From positions 1 through 54,226 of the forward strand of contig NMRA01001107.1 of the NCBI GenBank assembly GCA_002633005.1: 54,226 nt of DNA. The letters are read 5' to 3'. Below are positions 34,431 to 46,950 of the stretch, piece by piece. Position 1 is the first letter of the stretch. Every line of letters starts with the position of its first letter. The position numbers and the translations under genes were made by a program. The DNA comes from Phoronis australis (lineage: Eukaryota > Phoronida > Phoronidae). The notes beneath the pieces are model-generated. The model searched no databases, had not been told where the DNA came from, and saw nothing but the letters and a program-made list of their open reading frames with translations.

Positions 34431-35128
34431 ACAGATCATCATGCTGTAAAAAAGAGAAAGACAAAGATTGTGGAGAGTGACGAATCCCCAGTTTTCAGAG
34501 ATGTTTTTCTACAGTTTTGTTTGGAGTTCATTGAATCAAAGCTTCTAGCACATGGAGATGTCATTTGCCTTTCAAAAATAAAGCAAGACTTTGAAGCTGT
34601 TCTTCAGAAAGCTGGTGTGCATGAAGTTATTTGGACAGGCAATCTTAAGAAATATTGTTGAAGCTACTCACTGTTGTAGTTTGTGCCTGACTAAGAGATA
34701 CGAAAGTGAATTGAGGCTAGTGTTCAATAATTCACTTGCTGACTCTAATTAACACAGCCCATTGTAACATATTTTGAATCAAACGTTTGCCCAAATAGTG
34801 CCCGCCTCCAAACAAGGACTTAGTGTTTGACCCTTCATTGCCTGCGGGCTAATCACCAGTGTGCAGTGCTGTACCCTCTCTAATCGACCATAGTTGGCTC
34901 CTTGGCGGTGGAGCTTTGCAGTTAATATGTATGGCAATGACCGCATCTCCATTGACAGTACTAAACGATGAACGCTGCAAGTGCAAAAAGAACATGTGTG
35001 CTGGGAAACTGAGTTTGTGCTGCAATGCTGGGTCAAACTGTACAGAAATGTGCAGCTGTGACAACTGTAGTAACATCAGCAACACTGACTGCATAACATT
35101 GGATAGTTCTTTGACAGGCCAACCCTAA
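34430..35128 (+). pseudogene. Transposon protein remnant with Cys-rich C-terminal tail
   Basis: An open segment at 34470-34661 (VFRDVFLQFCLEFIESKLLA) is followed by stops. The frame at 34859-35128 ends with CKCKKNMCAGKLSLCCNAGS, then CTEMCSCDNCSN. The pattern HSWLLGGGALQL, then CxCxxxxC...CtxxCxCxxCxN, recalls from memory the C-terminal tail of a widespread family of uncharacterised invertebrate proteins that I believe to be transposon-encoded. The spacing of the cysteines suggests metal binding. No intact gene remains, and I cannot link it firmly to the 29.8-31.9 kb relic on the same strand. Confidence 0.5.
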
Positions 35129-36960
35129 ATAGACCTCCAACCCCGTTATTTCCTTTTTTGTATTAAAAAGTTAATTTTATTTGTTGATTAAGTCATAGAA
35201 AGTACATACTTTGATCATTGTCATGTATTTGTCTCATACTGCTTAATAAACGCTGTCAGAATAATCTATTTTAATACAGTCTTTGTGCACATTCACAGAG
35301 ATCATTCAACTATATTGTTTTTGTACTATAACATATTTCTGGTGTATTATGCAAACAAGCTGTATTTTACACCATTAGTCAATGTTTTAGTCATTGAGGC
35401 ACAAATTTTGCCCAGTCTCAAGTGTTTTGTGTTATTTTTGTTGCCTGACAATGCCAGAATAACTTCCTAGAAACATTCAGACTTAGTTTGTATTTTTGCC
35501 ACTAGGTGTCTCTTTACGTTTTTTAAATTTCACTGTTTACAATTAATTTACAATAGTAAAACATGTAATGTGAGTGTAATATTGTTCAATACAATGGCAC
35601 TGATGGGACCATATTACTTGTTTTACAAAAAAGTCACCAAAACTGTTGTTTTTACAAATATAAGTTTACTAAGCTCTTTGGTGATTATTAGGTAACTTCA
35701 AACTCAAATTTCTCAAAAATGTGCAACTTTATATGTGGGAACTTTTTAGATTTTGAAAACACTCTAATAAATGAATTAAAAAACACCAAAATAAAATTGC
35801 CCCCCTAAAGTACTCACAAAAACCATTTTCTAGAGGCCCTACAAAATCTGGCCCACCGACTATACCTCACCAGGACCTAGGCTATGCTTGAAGCTAATAG
35901 GCCTACTCTTGATCAACAAATTAAACCAGATGTGACTAACTGCACATGACAGCAAAATGCTATGAGCCACCACTGTCGAATATATCTTCAACTCATCCAC
36001 AATACGACCAAATGACCTGGTTTGTGTAGAAAGCACTTTTATCAAGAATTTATTAGAAGAAACGTAATCCTGCATTCAGCATGATACCTAATCCGTAGCA
36101 CTACGATCGCTACAGTTTTGTCATGTTTACTTTTCATGTTTCGAACCTAGTTTTCCGGAAAAAAACTTATATCCTTTCGTCAGACAACTCTTTGGTGCAT
36201 TGACTTGTTCTTTAACTGTATTTTTCTAGGTCTCTGCGGTTAATTATTGACACATTCTTTAAGATTTAATATTCAGGTTGGACTCACACAATGTAAATTT
36301 CCGCTTTGTTTATCGCAGTGAGCCTCGCTTTGGATTTTAATGTCCGCCACGTGAATTGGGTCTATATGTGTTTTCTCCAAGCCACTTCCCACTGAGACCT
36401 TTTGAACGTGAATATGTGTCTAAGGTTATAACAAAAAATGAAAAGGTACACGAAGAACAATACAGCAAACTGTGTGCCTGCCACATATATCCCTGTGCTT
36501 GGCAGTCCGGAGGTTTGGAGGATCAGACCTAATTTTCATTTCAACAAAATGTGAGCTTGAGATGTGAATGTTTGTTATTGTAATTAGTTTCATACAAAAT
36601 CAAATATCTTAAACTGCAACAGTTTACTTGATTTTTACATCTGATGACAAACGATAGACTATATCTACCATGGCCTTTAACCGTGCTTCTTTCGGGCCAG
36701 TGTAGGTCCTTAAATATTGTAATTTTCAACAAATCACTCATCCAAGGCAGGCACTACTTTATGGAGTTATGTTCGGTGTCTGGACCGGACATGTCTGGCC
36801 ATCAGACCTGTTGAATTTTTAACACAATGCATGTATTTATAGTTTAGCATTGCAACTCTCTGTTTGTCAGTGTTCTAATACGTTGGTATAGATGAAGACC
36901 TTCGTTCAAGTCGCGTGGAACAGAAATACTCCTCTGTGCCATCAAGACAATGTACACCTC
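35129..36960. other. No gene seen
   Basis: AT-rich sequence with only short featureless open frames on both strands. Confidence 0.5.
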
Positions 36961-37055
36961 AAACACGCCCCTATCCCTGTAAACACGCCCCTATCCCTAT
37001 AAACACGCCCCTATCCCTATAAACACGCCCCTATCCCTATAAACACGCCCCTATC
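36961..37055. repeat. Tandem repeat, about 4.8 copies of 20 bp
   Basis: The unit AAACACGCCCCTATCCCTAT is repeated with one change (GT for AT in the first copy). Confidence 0.95.
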
Positions 37056-38628
37056 ACATGGGTGAATCCCCTTTAATGAACATTCGCTTTCGTACACTTC
37101 TACTTCATCAAGTTGTACCATAGACTATACTTGTACGCATAGGTCTGGCACTCCGCACAGTTGCAGCAAGGAGTACGTGACTGTTGGACGCCCAAATGGT
37201 CCATAGCGATTTCGCGAGGATGAAATACGGCGGGCATTCCACTCTCGAGCAACAATGTCAAGCTCTTCCTAAAACACCAGAAAATAGTTAACGTAAGGGT
37301 AAACAATTAACAAAGACAGGTCCAGAACCTAATATTCAAATGGGAAAACCTGATTTGAGTGCCGCAACCTTATTTTAGGTATTCGATATAGAATTTAAAG
37401 GGTGCTATATTGTTATTTTGTGCTCGTACTTGTTATTTGGAAATGGTAAAAAAGACTGCCATGATGTCGGTTCCGTAAGCCACCACACATGTCGCTGTTG
37501 ACAAAAGAATACCCAGATGTAACGTAAATCAGTGACCCATACTGACATCAAATGGTCATGATTGTCAGCCTGTGCATGCGCGCATCCAGCCTTTAATATG
37601 GGGGGGGGGGTCGAATTTCCGACGATGTTCCTTTTACAAACGAAAAAGCTGGAGGACTAAAAAAAAAAACGGGGTACCACGTTAGGAGCTGTGAATTGTG
37701 CGTTTTAGTGGACTTTTGTCTCGTTTTCTCGGATTTCTTGTTTCTCCGAGACTGACCTTTTTGCCCACCCCCTCGAATATGAAACGACACCAGGCCCGTA
37801 GCCATGAGGGGGGTGGGGGTTCGGGGGATTCAATCGAACCCCCCTCCGAGGAAAAGGTCCAGCCCTAGCCTATCAGATAGGATAAGATAGGATTTACTAG
37901 ATGGACAACAAAATTGTTGTAGTTATTAGTTCTACTAACCACAATCATAACCAAGTTAATATTAATTTTGAATTTGCTTCTGATGTAAAGCGCGTCAGCC
38001 TCATCGGGTCTTATCCGGCCCGAGTTTTGACTGTGGATTACGATTTGAGTAGGCTTTATGTTATTCATCGGCATTGAAAGCGCGGGGTCTCTACACCATA
38101 GGGTGAAGGAATCCAAGTCTATTCCAAGCGCAAACTTTATAGCATCGAGAGAGATCCCCTAAAGTAGTGCGGTGGGAATGCCTTAAAATCGACCAAGAAA
38201 CAAAACAGAAGAAAACGGGTTTGTTATTTGCTACTTTAGTACACTTTCTAGCATAGTATGCTAGATTAATTGCAGGCATTTTCAAATTTTGATTTGAAAG
38301 CGATCGCCAAATAGGTTGATCATCAAGTGTTCACTTTGACTGTGGATTGGTGGATTGACATGCATACTTGTACACGTGTGTGCGTTTCAGTACACGCCGA
38401 CGGTAGGTTCACTGACTACTCGATTGTCGTTTCTCAAAAATCAGACATTTATCTACCGCCTTTTCTTGAACTGAGAAATCCCCACATTTTCACATTATTA
38501 GGTAAGTCTAGACCTAATTAAAACTTTGGTCAATGAAGAAAGTCTTCTCTTGTAGATCAATAGGTCAACGGTGCACAGCCTCGCAGATTTCACACGAGCA
38601 ACAATTTTGATGGGAAAGATTTCCGATG
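37056..38628. other. No gene seen
   Basis: Contains short poly-G and poly-A tracts (37600-37609 and 37659-37668) and featureless short open frames. Confidence 0.5.
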
Positions 38629-38937
38629 TTACATGTACATGATCGAAGGTTCACTACTCCGAAAGCTCACCAGTTCGCCGAGTCTACAATTCCGAAACCA
38701 GAACTCTGACAGTTCATTACTCTCATTTTCTACTAATGATTTAGAACTGAAAATGAATAAGTTGTTGTATTTGTGTCCATTTAGTAACCATTTAAAGAGT
38801 GTGCAAGAGTTGAATAGTACGGAAAAGATTGATTTACATTGTTTACAAAAGAGCTCAGTTCCCACTGGTACTCGTGATTCTTGAATATACTGAACCAAAG
38901 ACTCATTCTGGGCACGGGTCCGGGATGCGGCGACCAA
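38629..38937 (-). pseudogene. Possible zinc-finger fragment of CGGBP1/hAT type
   Basis: The minus-strand reading begins ASRTRAQNESLVQYIQESRV and continues PVGTELFCKQCKSIFS. A short Arg-rich start followed by LFCxxC recalls the N-terminal zinc finger of CGGBP1-like proteins and related hAT-derived proteins. A His pair expected 20-25 residues later is not in frame (only one H, in NGHK). It may be a remnant of a domesticated or transposon gene, or chance. Confidence 0.3.
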
Positions 38938-41100
38938 CAGCGGTTTTAAATTTAAGAAAACGTAATGAGACTTCGTGAAGACTGACAGGGACAGGGTAGC
39001 TTACTAAATACATTTAGTTTCGACCCGGCCGTGCCACCAGTTTCGGTGGGTGAGGTTTAAGCCCCTTTCTGTCGCTCTGTGAGATGATGCGATCTTGACA
39101 CGGTATTGATGAATCGTGGTTGATGATTCATCAACATTCCTACTTCATATCCTTTTAGAAATGCAAGCACCTACACATTTTTCCGTATTCGTAAGACATG
39201 CGGACATTTTCACATGCATATGACATCCAAACAAAGTGGTTTATTAGCCGGGAGTATTATTGTTCGTATAGTTGCATCTAATAACCGAAGTGTCGCTTAT
39301 TTTTGCATATAAAAGTACAACAGTTACACCCGAGTCAGAAATTTTAGACATTTTCGGAGTTAGTGAACCTTCGGAGAGGTGAACCTTCAAGGTAGTGAAT
39401 CTTCGGAATAGGGAACCTTCGGAAGTAGTGGGCTGTTCCCATTTCCAACGACGTAAGCAACTTTTAACAAAAATACAATCAGATGAAAAATTACGTCAGT
39501 CATTCTCCGACTAAATATTTCTGTCCAAGTATGTAATGAGGTGTAATCATTCATTAAAAAAAGCCAGATTTGAAAGTTTGGAGGTAAGGCGAGAACGTTA
39601 GGCTATATTTATGGATCATATTACGTCCGATTTCGAGTCCTGTTGATTGCGAGCAACCGTCACGACATCCTCATTTCTGGTACTTCAAATCCCGTCTTAT
39701 CTCAGGAACATAGAGCTGAGAGCTATCCTACCCGTGGATACAGATTTCCCTTCCCCATAATTAAGCTGCGTCAAGCGCCTTACCAAAAACTAAAGTGTCG
39801 ACGTTTGCAAAAGGTCCATCTTTCTAACCATCCCCCGCGGAATACTGGCTACGGGTCTGGACGCGAAAATGGCACAATATTCTACAGGTTTCCAAATGAC
39901 TCAAGAATGGTTCAACAGCGGCTAAAAAAATAATTTTAAAATCAATTGCAAACAGCTGTATATCCCCTTGTATCATAGGGCAACTGAACAGTGAACATGG
40001 CCATTTGACGTCACGATTAAAATAACAATGACATGGGAATGGGAAACTGGTAGCGCGTGCAGTGGTGGGTGATGACTACAACACTGTGAAACTGGTAACG
40101 CATGTAGTAGTGGGAGCAGACTACAACAATGTCATTGTACGTCGATTGAAAAAAAAAACTACAATTCATAGCTCTGAACTTAGGTCTACCTTTTTTTTAG
40201 TAAAAGGTCCGCATTCTCAAAAATTCGAGCCCCCATTGTTTAGGCTGGGTGCGCGCATTAATTTCAGTGCTGCTTGTTCAACTCCAGAGTCAGTTTTCGT
40301 CGGCAGGCGAACCGTCAAACGATCCACATGTAAACACAGCACCAAGAGCAAATTTTTTAACGAATTTTACACTAACACTAAAAGGAAATTAATCTATTCA
40401 GCCTCACTGATCAGCGAGAGACATTCTAGTAATTAAAACAAGAAAGGCGTAGGCCGGTAGGCCGAGCGAGACGTCGGAAACAAAGCCTAACTACGATGGC
40501 GAAAGGGTTTAGCTTTCAATAATCAGTCGGTTAGTACAATCCAAGCATTCTGATTGCCACCTTTTAGCCTATCTCAGTACCGCGATGACAGTCTCAAAAT
40601 TTTGGCCAATACTTGTTTATTTTGTTTACTCTTGACATGCTGGAAAGTGCTTTAAAATCATGTTTTCTGGGGGTAGACATTAGGCCTACCTACATGTACC
40701 AATTAGCTGTCTCAGCTGCAGAGTACAAATCCTTAGCAGGCGACTGGTGATGGTAATGGATCATTTTATGCCAGAAATTCGTTTCAAGGTTGTTTTTTAT
40801 TGAAAGTGAGTTTGCACGGAAAACTTAATGACGTATCCCATGCTTCCAATAAATGTGACCAGTTTATATGAATACTTAATATTAACATTTTTGACCAAAT
40901 GTAGCATGACTAACTACTAACATATCATATTCACAAAAGCCTTAATTGGAAAACGAAATATAATTCATTAAATGGATTTTATCAGGATTTCTTCCAAATC
41001 TTTATTCATTCGATTCCTTCTGAGAACAGAACACATTAAAATGTTTAATCATCAAAACTATTTCATCAGACTGTAAAATATTCTTGTTTTAGACTTCTGA
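38938..41100. other. No gene seen
   Basis: A tandem repeat lies at 39355-39430. Two plus-strand frames (39643-39933 and 40062-40436) show no recognisable domain; the first ends IFYRFPNDSRM, slightly reminiscent of a THAP helix but lacking the cysteines. Confidence 0.5.
39355..39430. repeat. Short tandem repeat, four diverged copies of about 18 bp
   Basis: TAGTGAACCTTCGGA-type units repeat at about 39361, 39377, 39393 and 39410, with small length changes. Confidence 0.75.
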
Positions 41101-41109
41101 TATTAATAC

Positions 41110-42140
41110 AATAAACATTTGCTAGAACCAAATAAAATGAGAGTCCATTCGGAAATAATTACAATGGTTGCTAGGTGGCTTAGAATACAAAAATCAGAAG
41201 TGTTGCCATCTGTATGTGCCAAGTTTCTTGAAATTCTGAGAAGAAACTCTGAAGATTCAGGACACAGCAGTAGCCAGATCTGCCTAAAAGTCATCGTCCT
41301 ATGTTTTCACATTCATATAAATACACTTGACATATTTCAAAAAAATCCTGCAAGGTGCTAAGGAGATACAGCTGGGTCACAAAAATAAATTGTCACTAGA
41401 GGGCACCACAGTAGACAGAGCCCTGGGAAAATCAACATCAGTCATGGTCTTCTCAGTTCTCTGGAAGCGTTTGGATGTAAAAACTCGCAAATAATAAAAT
41501 GACCATAAAGTGGCACATAACATGTCAAATCCACCCTTAAAATGGAGTAACATCATCATCTCCATAACATTAACCAATTTGCTAAATTTCACAAGAATCT
41601 GTTAAGGAACTTGAAGATGCAGAGGTATACATGACAAAAACTAAAATTGCTACTAGGGGGCAAAGCAATAGTTGGATCATAGAAAAACACTCGCTGAGTT
41701 TGTAAGGGGTTAAGGTGATACGGTTGCAGATGCAAATTGCCAATAGCGGGTGACACAGTAATAAGTCTACTCGAAATATCTATGTTGTCCATTATAGTCT
41801 TCTCGACAGGAACACATCTGCTAATTTCAGTAATGAATTTTCATAATATTCCTTCGAGCAGTTGGGCAAACAAAAAGGGTGCCAAGAAACAGACTTGAAA
41901 ACGATTAAGATGGCGACTAGGTGGCACAGAATACGCTGAATCTGTCCAAAATAGGGAGAGCATCACCATCTCAACAAAATACTATTTGCCAAATTTGAAA
42001 AAAATCCATCAAGAAACTCCAGACACAGAGGCAAATGTAAAAAAGAAACTAAAATTGATCAAAAAATTCATCAGCCATCAGCTTCATAGGAACACATCTG
42101 CCAAATCTCATTAAGGTCCTCAAGATGTTTAGGAGCACAT
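41110..42140. repeat. Long-period diverged repeat
   Basis: Blocks of the type GNNACTAGGTGGCACAGAAT recur at about 41168, 41394, 41648 and 41914, with a weaker one near 41736. Each is followed 60-100 bp later by a block like TGCCAAATTT + GAAAAAAATCC and a purine-rich CTCCAGACACAGAGG-like block. This suggests old tandem units of roughly 170-260 bp downstream of the KH-domain gene. Boundaries are approximate. Confidence 0.5.
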
Positions 42141-42948
42141 CAGTGGACGCCACGTGCCCAGCAAAGGTGACAGTATCTTGCACCCACATATGTATAAGTG
42201 GGTACACAAAATGCCTGATAACATCCGCCCGATGTCCATAACAATTTCATTTTTCAATCCATGATTTGATTGAAACTTTACAAGCTCAAAGGTCAGAATG
42301 GTGTCTAAATTCAAGATTGTTTTGGTCAATTCAACCTCAAGCATTTGAAACAATATCTGACTTGGTCTGAAACACTGCATATTCTCGATTCTGATGACAA
42401 CCAACTGCTCATTTTACCAATGAAGTTGACCATAAAAATGAAATTTTGCAGGGCTACCAACCCATTAAGCACATAATCTGTAACCTTCATGCTAAAATTC
42501 CATGCAACTTGCAAGGGAAAACTTGTAGGATTACAAAAATTTTCAGAATGTTTAAATTCCAATCAAAATATGATGTGATACACCAAAAATCTACTTCAAA
42601 TTGTGTTCAACTAAAAATATCACATTAAAAACTCTGCTTACTACGTTGATATTTTATGTTCAAGATGGTTGATTTCTCCACACTGGACGACGACCCAGCC
42701 AACCTTGATAGAAAGAATATGTAAACCAGTAACAGTTAACAGCCCCAACACTGTAAGTCAAAAACCTCTGGAATTCCGCTGTATGTTTCTTCAAGAGCAA
42801 AGAGAAAAATAACAGCTTTAAGAATGACAAAGCTGTAAATTCACTTTAAGAAACATAGATGGATTGAGATAACAATTACACATGACTGCCTACCAGGTAT
42901 TCACAAATTTAAAACCAAATAAATTGATATCAAACTCTATTTACAACA

Positions 42949-43321
42949 CTGCACAGTGTAATCTACTGCACAGTGTAATCTACTGCACAGTGTAATCTAC
43001 TGCACAGTGTAATCTACTGCACAGTGTAATCTACTGCACAGTGTAATCTACTGCACAGTGTAATCTACTGCACAGTGTAATCTACTGCACAGTGTAATCT
43101 ACTGCACAGTGTAATCTACTGCACAGTGTAATCTACTGCACAGTGTAATCTACTGCACAGTGTAATCTACTGCACAGTGTAATCTACTGCACAGTGTAAT
43201 CTACTGCACAGTGTAATCTACTGCACAGTGTAATCTACTGCACAGTGTAATCTACTGCACAGTGTAATCTACTGCACAGTGTAATCTACTGCACAGTGTA
43301 ATCTACTGCACAGTGTAATCT
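42949..43321. repeat. Minisatellite, about 22 near-identical copies of 17 bp
   Basis: The unit CTGCACAGTGTAATCTA is repeated without visible change for 373 bp. Each unit contains the small inverted pair ACTG-CA-CAGT. The array ends about 22 bp before the stop codon of the minus-strand KH-domain gene, so it would lie in that gene's 3' untranslated region. The homogeneity points to recent expansion, gene conversion, or possibly assembly collapse. Confidence 0.97.
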
Positions 43322-43343
43322 CAGTCCATTGTCAAACATGTTA

Positions 43344-44357
43344 TTATGGATGAGAAGCTAGATGCACAGCCTTCCTCATCAGCCATTGCGCAAAATCAAT
43401 TTGTTGTTTAGTTCCTGTTATTGTGATGGTGCGCTCCTCTTTATCTGGCTCAGAGTTGTCTATCACAATAGACGCCTTTGACTGAATACGTATGTCTCGA
43501 ATGCGATCACCACCTCTACCAATGATGAAGCCAACAAACTGGTTGGATATGGTAACCTCACATTTTTGAATATTACCAAAACAGTCAGCATAATCATCCA
43601 ATCCAAACCCAAATCCCATTCCAAAGTCTTCATTAAGCAAGCTTGGTCTGTTCATTTGGCCAAAGGCTCCAAGTATACCCGGTTTGTCCAAGCTAGTATC
43701 ATTGAGAAGGCTTCCCGATTGACGAACAACTGTTGGCTCATTACCATTGCTGGATATTCGCTGACGTTTGGGCGTTGGTGGAATATAGCTCCGGCTCAGC
43801 CCAACACCATGCTGATTTTCATTGTAGATATGCAGAATTTTATCTACACAACTCATAACCATTTCAAGTGATCCATGTATGTTTACAACTCGATCTGAAG
43901 AACCAGGTAAACATTCGGAATGCACTTTGATACTAGCACCTGTAGCCTGTCGCAGACTTTCCACCCTGGAGCCACCTTTACCAATGATTGCTCCAATCAG
44001 GTTTGAAAACACCATCAAGTTCAGATCATGATCTGTATTACCCGTAGGTTCGGCACAACGGGTTAAAACTTCACGTAAGCAACTGCATACTGAGCCAATT
44101 TGACCTTCAATGGATAAAACACGCTCATCAGCTGGTGATGATGGAATCTGAATGTTGACAGTGTACTGCTTCCGAAGACGGCTGATTTCTGCACCTTCTT
44201 TGCCAATGATAGCACCTGCATCCCGAGACCGTATTAGAGCTCGAAGCTGAACGTTAGAATCATCACCTTTGAGAAGTCTTTTTGGACTAGCAGCATCTTT
44301 TACGGACTGGTCACCTGCGTCATTTCGTCCATTGTTAAAATTTGAATCGGATTCCAT
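43344..44357 (-). CDS. hnRNP K/PCBP-like protein with three KH domains, intronless
   Basis: A complete 337-residue frame from ATG to TAA. KH1 spans about residues 37-102 (loop GKEG 52-55), KH2 112-178 (GKGG 126-129) and KH3 265-331 (GRGG 280-283). All three GxxG RNA-contact loops are intact. The linker between KH2 and KH3 has a basic PTPKRQRISS that could act as a nuclear signal, then a Gly/Phe/Asp-rich stretch (FGMGFGFGLDDYADCF). The layout KH-KH-linker-KH and the KH3 wording (VGFIIGRGGDRIRDIR) match hnRNP K better than PCBPs. At 337 residues it is shorter than vertebrate hnRNP K (463), with a reduced middle region. hnRNP K family proteins bind C-rich RNA and single-stranded DNA and act in splicing, translation and transcription. 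The lack of introns suggests a retrogene, but the intact frame and promoter-like upstream DNA suggest it is expressed. The gene could also be natively intronless. Confidence 0.93.
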   Translation of the reverse strand: MESDSNFNNGRNDAGDQSVKDAASPKRLLKGDDSNVQLRALIRSRDAGAIIGKEGAEISRLRKQYTVNIQIPSSPADERVLSIEGQIGSVCSCLREVLTRCAEPTGNTDHDLNLMVFSNLIGAIIGKGGSRVESLRQATGASIKVHSECLPGSSDRVVNIHGSLEMVMSCVDKILHIYNENQHGVGLSRSYIPPTPKRQRISSNGNEPTVVRQSGSLLNDTSLDKPGILGAFGQMNRPSLLNEDFGMGFGFGLDDYADCFGNIQKCEVTISNQFVGFIIGRGGDRIRDIRIQSKASIVIDNSEPDKEERTITITGTKQQIDFAQWLMRKAVHLASHP

Positions 44358-44379
44358 TATCGGTCGTGATCTACGGTTT

Positions 44380-44640
44380 AAAAGGTGGTAACTTTCGAAT
44401 GAAATGCTATAGTTTGGAGAGCAGCGGGGGTTGGTTCTTGAAAGTCACGTAAAAGTACAAATAGAGGTACGTGAGAAAAATAACGACACCCGACGACTAC
44501 ACCGATCACCGTGCGCCGCGAAAAGGCCACGCTTGGTTTCCCCACTACACCACCGGAAGTATTGGAGTCTGTGCGCGCGCAGGGAGGTAGGTGACCTCTA
44601 ATCATGTCAGAGTAGGTGACCTCTACCCATGTGACTTTTG
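44380..44640 (-). promoter_or_regulatory. Probable promoter region of the KH-domain gene
   Basis: A CpG-richer stretch lies upstream of the ATG. It holds an ETS/GABP-type site ACCGGAAGT (plus strand 44552-44560), a GCGCGCGC run (about 44573-44580) and a duplicated GTAGGTGACCTCTA (about 44587-44600 and 44612-44625), each copy containing the nuclear-receptor half-site AGGTCA on the minus strand. No TATA box is evident. This is the pattern of a housekeeping promoter; transcription start not determined. Confidence 0.5.
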
Positions 44641-46950
44641 TTTACTTCTGCTAGATCAGCTGTTCGTTTCATGTTCACATTAGATAGTTTTAGAGTTTTA
44701 CAACAACTCGGGGTGAATTATTGGATATATTTTTGTGAAAATTGTAACACGAGACAAGAGTTTATTTTCTGCACTAATATTTGGCTACCTTTTCAAAGTA
44801 AGATACACACATAATTTAAAAATTGAGGGTTGTGCAAGGCCAACAACCGGTTACTGACGAACGCGGGTGAGAGCATCTGAAGCACAGTACATAATGAGCT
44901 TTACACGGTAGTGTCGCTGCTATTACCAATGATGTCAGAGCCAGAACTGTCATTTTGGTCATTTTTCAAATGAGCATTTCAGTGGCGGATTTACAGCCCC
45001 CCATTAAAATTCTCCCATATTCCATTAGGGAACTCCTATGTCCCAGAGATTAAAAAGCGAGACATAATTCTGGAAATCAGGCACATTCCTGTGTCCCTCG
45101 ATTAACTAAGAAAGGCGAAGAATGTCAGGTCATGCATCATGGAATGTTTGTCCAGTTTATCAATTTTTTTCACGTCCGAGTTGCATCCCACAGCACAGTA
45201 GTAATACTTTGTTGCCATTGAAAGGACAATGAAATAGAGTACGGATGCAACTGAGAAAACCGTTTAAAGAATCGTACAACAATGAATAACATGTGAAAGT
45301 TCTCGCTGAAACTCCTGTGGCAGGAAAACAAGGCAGGATGTTTACAACATTGTTGGTAGATACAGCAAGTTTCCACTGTCGCTGTGCAATCTGGGATGGC
45401 CTTATGTATTTCTGTCGGTCAGTCGACCTGAATTACCATTTCTTTGTCTTACCATACGCTCAACAGCATGCCCTGTCCATGTTCTTTGAAGATATAATTT
45501 AAACACTCTTGACATTGCATTCAGTTTGAAACATTTGTTGAGAAGTGTATATAACACATGTATACATACATATATGTGAGTACAAATACCTAGTGTCACC
45601 AGTAATGGAAGGCTCAGAATGGCACACACATTCACTCATCAACCCTAACATGTACCCACCTACACAAGTACATACATGTATGCGTGGGAGAGTTTGTGAA
45701 CTGCAGAATGTGGTTCTTGTGAGAAGGAGCTTACCAGAACTTTTGACAGAAAATCACTTAAGACATTATTAACATACCAACATTTTTTTATAGTGCCTGC
45801 AGGGGCTGCCCCTATATTATATATTAGCCTGTGAAAGCTTAACTCATTTATTGGATGAGTCACAAAAACGCCCCCTCCTCCTTTCTCCAGGCTTGGGACT
45901 GGCAAGATGCAACACATGATTTTATACACAGTATGGTGCAACTTGGCGGAGTTAGGCGTGGTGGGGTCTAACCTGGAAAAGGAAAACACATCATTGAAAT
46001 GGTTCCGACTAGACATGCTAAACATAACTGGTACAATTATGAAAGTAACTTTTGAAACCAATTTTATTCTTCAATGCGTCTTATATTCACTATATTATTC
46101 GTTATATAATATACACTATAATATACAATAAAGTGGACAGGAATCCACCTGTTTCCATTCAGGAATATCCGAACTCAGGTATTCCAACAATAAGACAATT
46201 ATCTTCTCAGTCAACACCATGTACATAGCAAGACTATCAAAGAGCTGCTATCACTGTACTTGTATGTGAATTTCAAAATGCTGATTGTGAGTGAATGACA
46301 CTCAGGATTTACAACTATCAACAAAATTCTAACCCACTATGTGCACTAGGTACCCTTTCCAAGAACAAAATCAGAATACTTACCCATTGTAGTAGACAAC
46401 TGAAACATAACTAAAATTACTCTAATACCAATACAATAGATAATACACAATAATTCTCAGAAAAAATAACACAACAACATTTCCTAAATGATGAGTTGCC
46501 GAAAATGATTTGAATACAATTAAGCTCAAAAATCAGTCTCACAATATTCCTTACAATAATAAGACTCCATTTATATCTAAAGTGCTTTAAACCACCATTT
46601 ACCTTGTTTTCACAAGTGACTACATTGTCAGTATTAATTAATGCTTTATATCAAAGCAATCGTGGATAAGCATCCCAAAAACGAAAACCAGAAATTAATT
46701 AAAAGAAAACAGACATCAATTGAAAGTTTCTAAGCTGCACAAAAATGAGTGTGAATTATATGAACATGTACTCAATGTTTTTTGAAATCAGTGACTCCAG
46801 AATAATACTTCCGAGCTTACAGGGGTTGAGCAAATATTAAAGTGGGAATTCAAAATGGTGCATGAACTCATTTACTGTGTCTTGATTTGCTGGCTCATTT
46901 GATAATTACTAACATTTGGTAATGTTTTTAGTGTTAACTTATAGAATTAC
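44641..46950. other. Intergenic region between the KH-domain gene and the transposase-like gene
   Basis: I see no coding region. Short open frames at 45293-45502 and 45660-46061 show no features. An AATAAA on the minus strand near 46060-46070 could serve the transposase-like gene, but it is about 0.9 kb past the stop codon. Confidence 0.5.

Noticed and set aside
39643-39933. Possible THAP domain (IFYRFPNDSRM)
   Set aside because: The expected cysteines and Trp are absent.
42949-43321. CRISPR-like array
   Set aside because: Units are directly adjacent without spacers, and the context is eukaryotic; it is a minisatellite.
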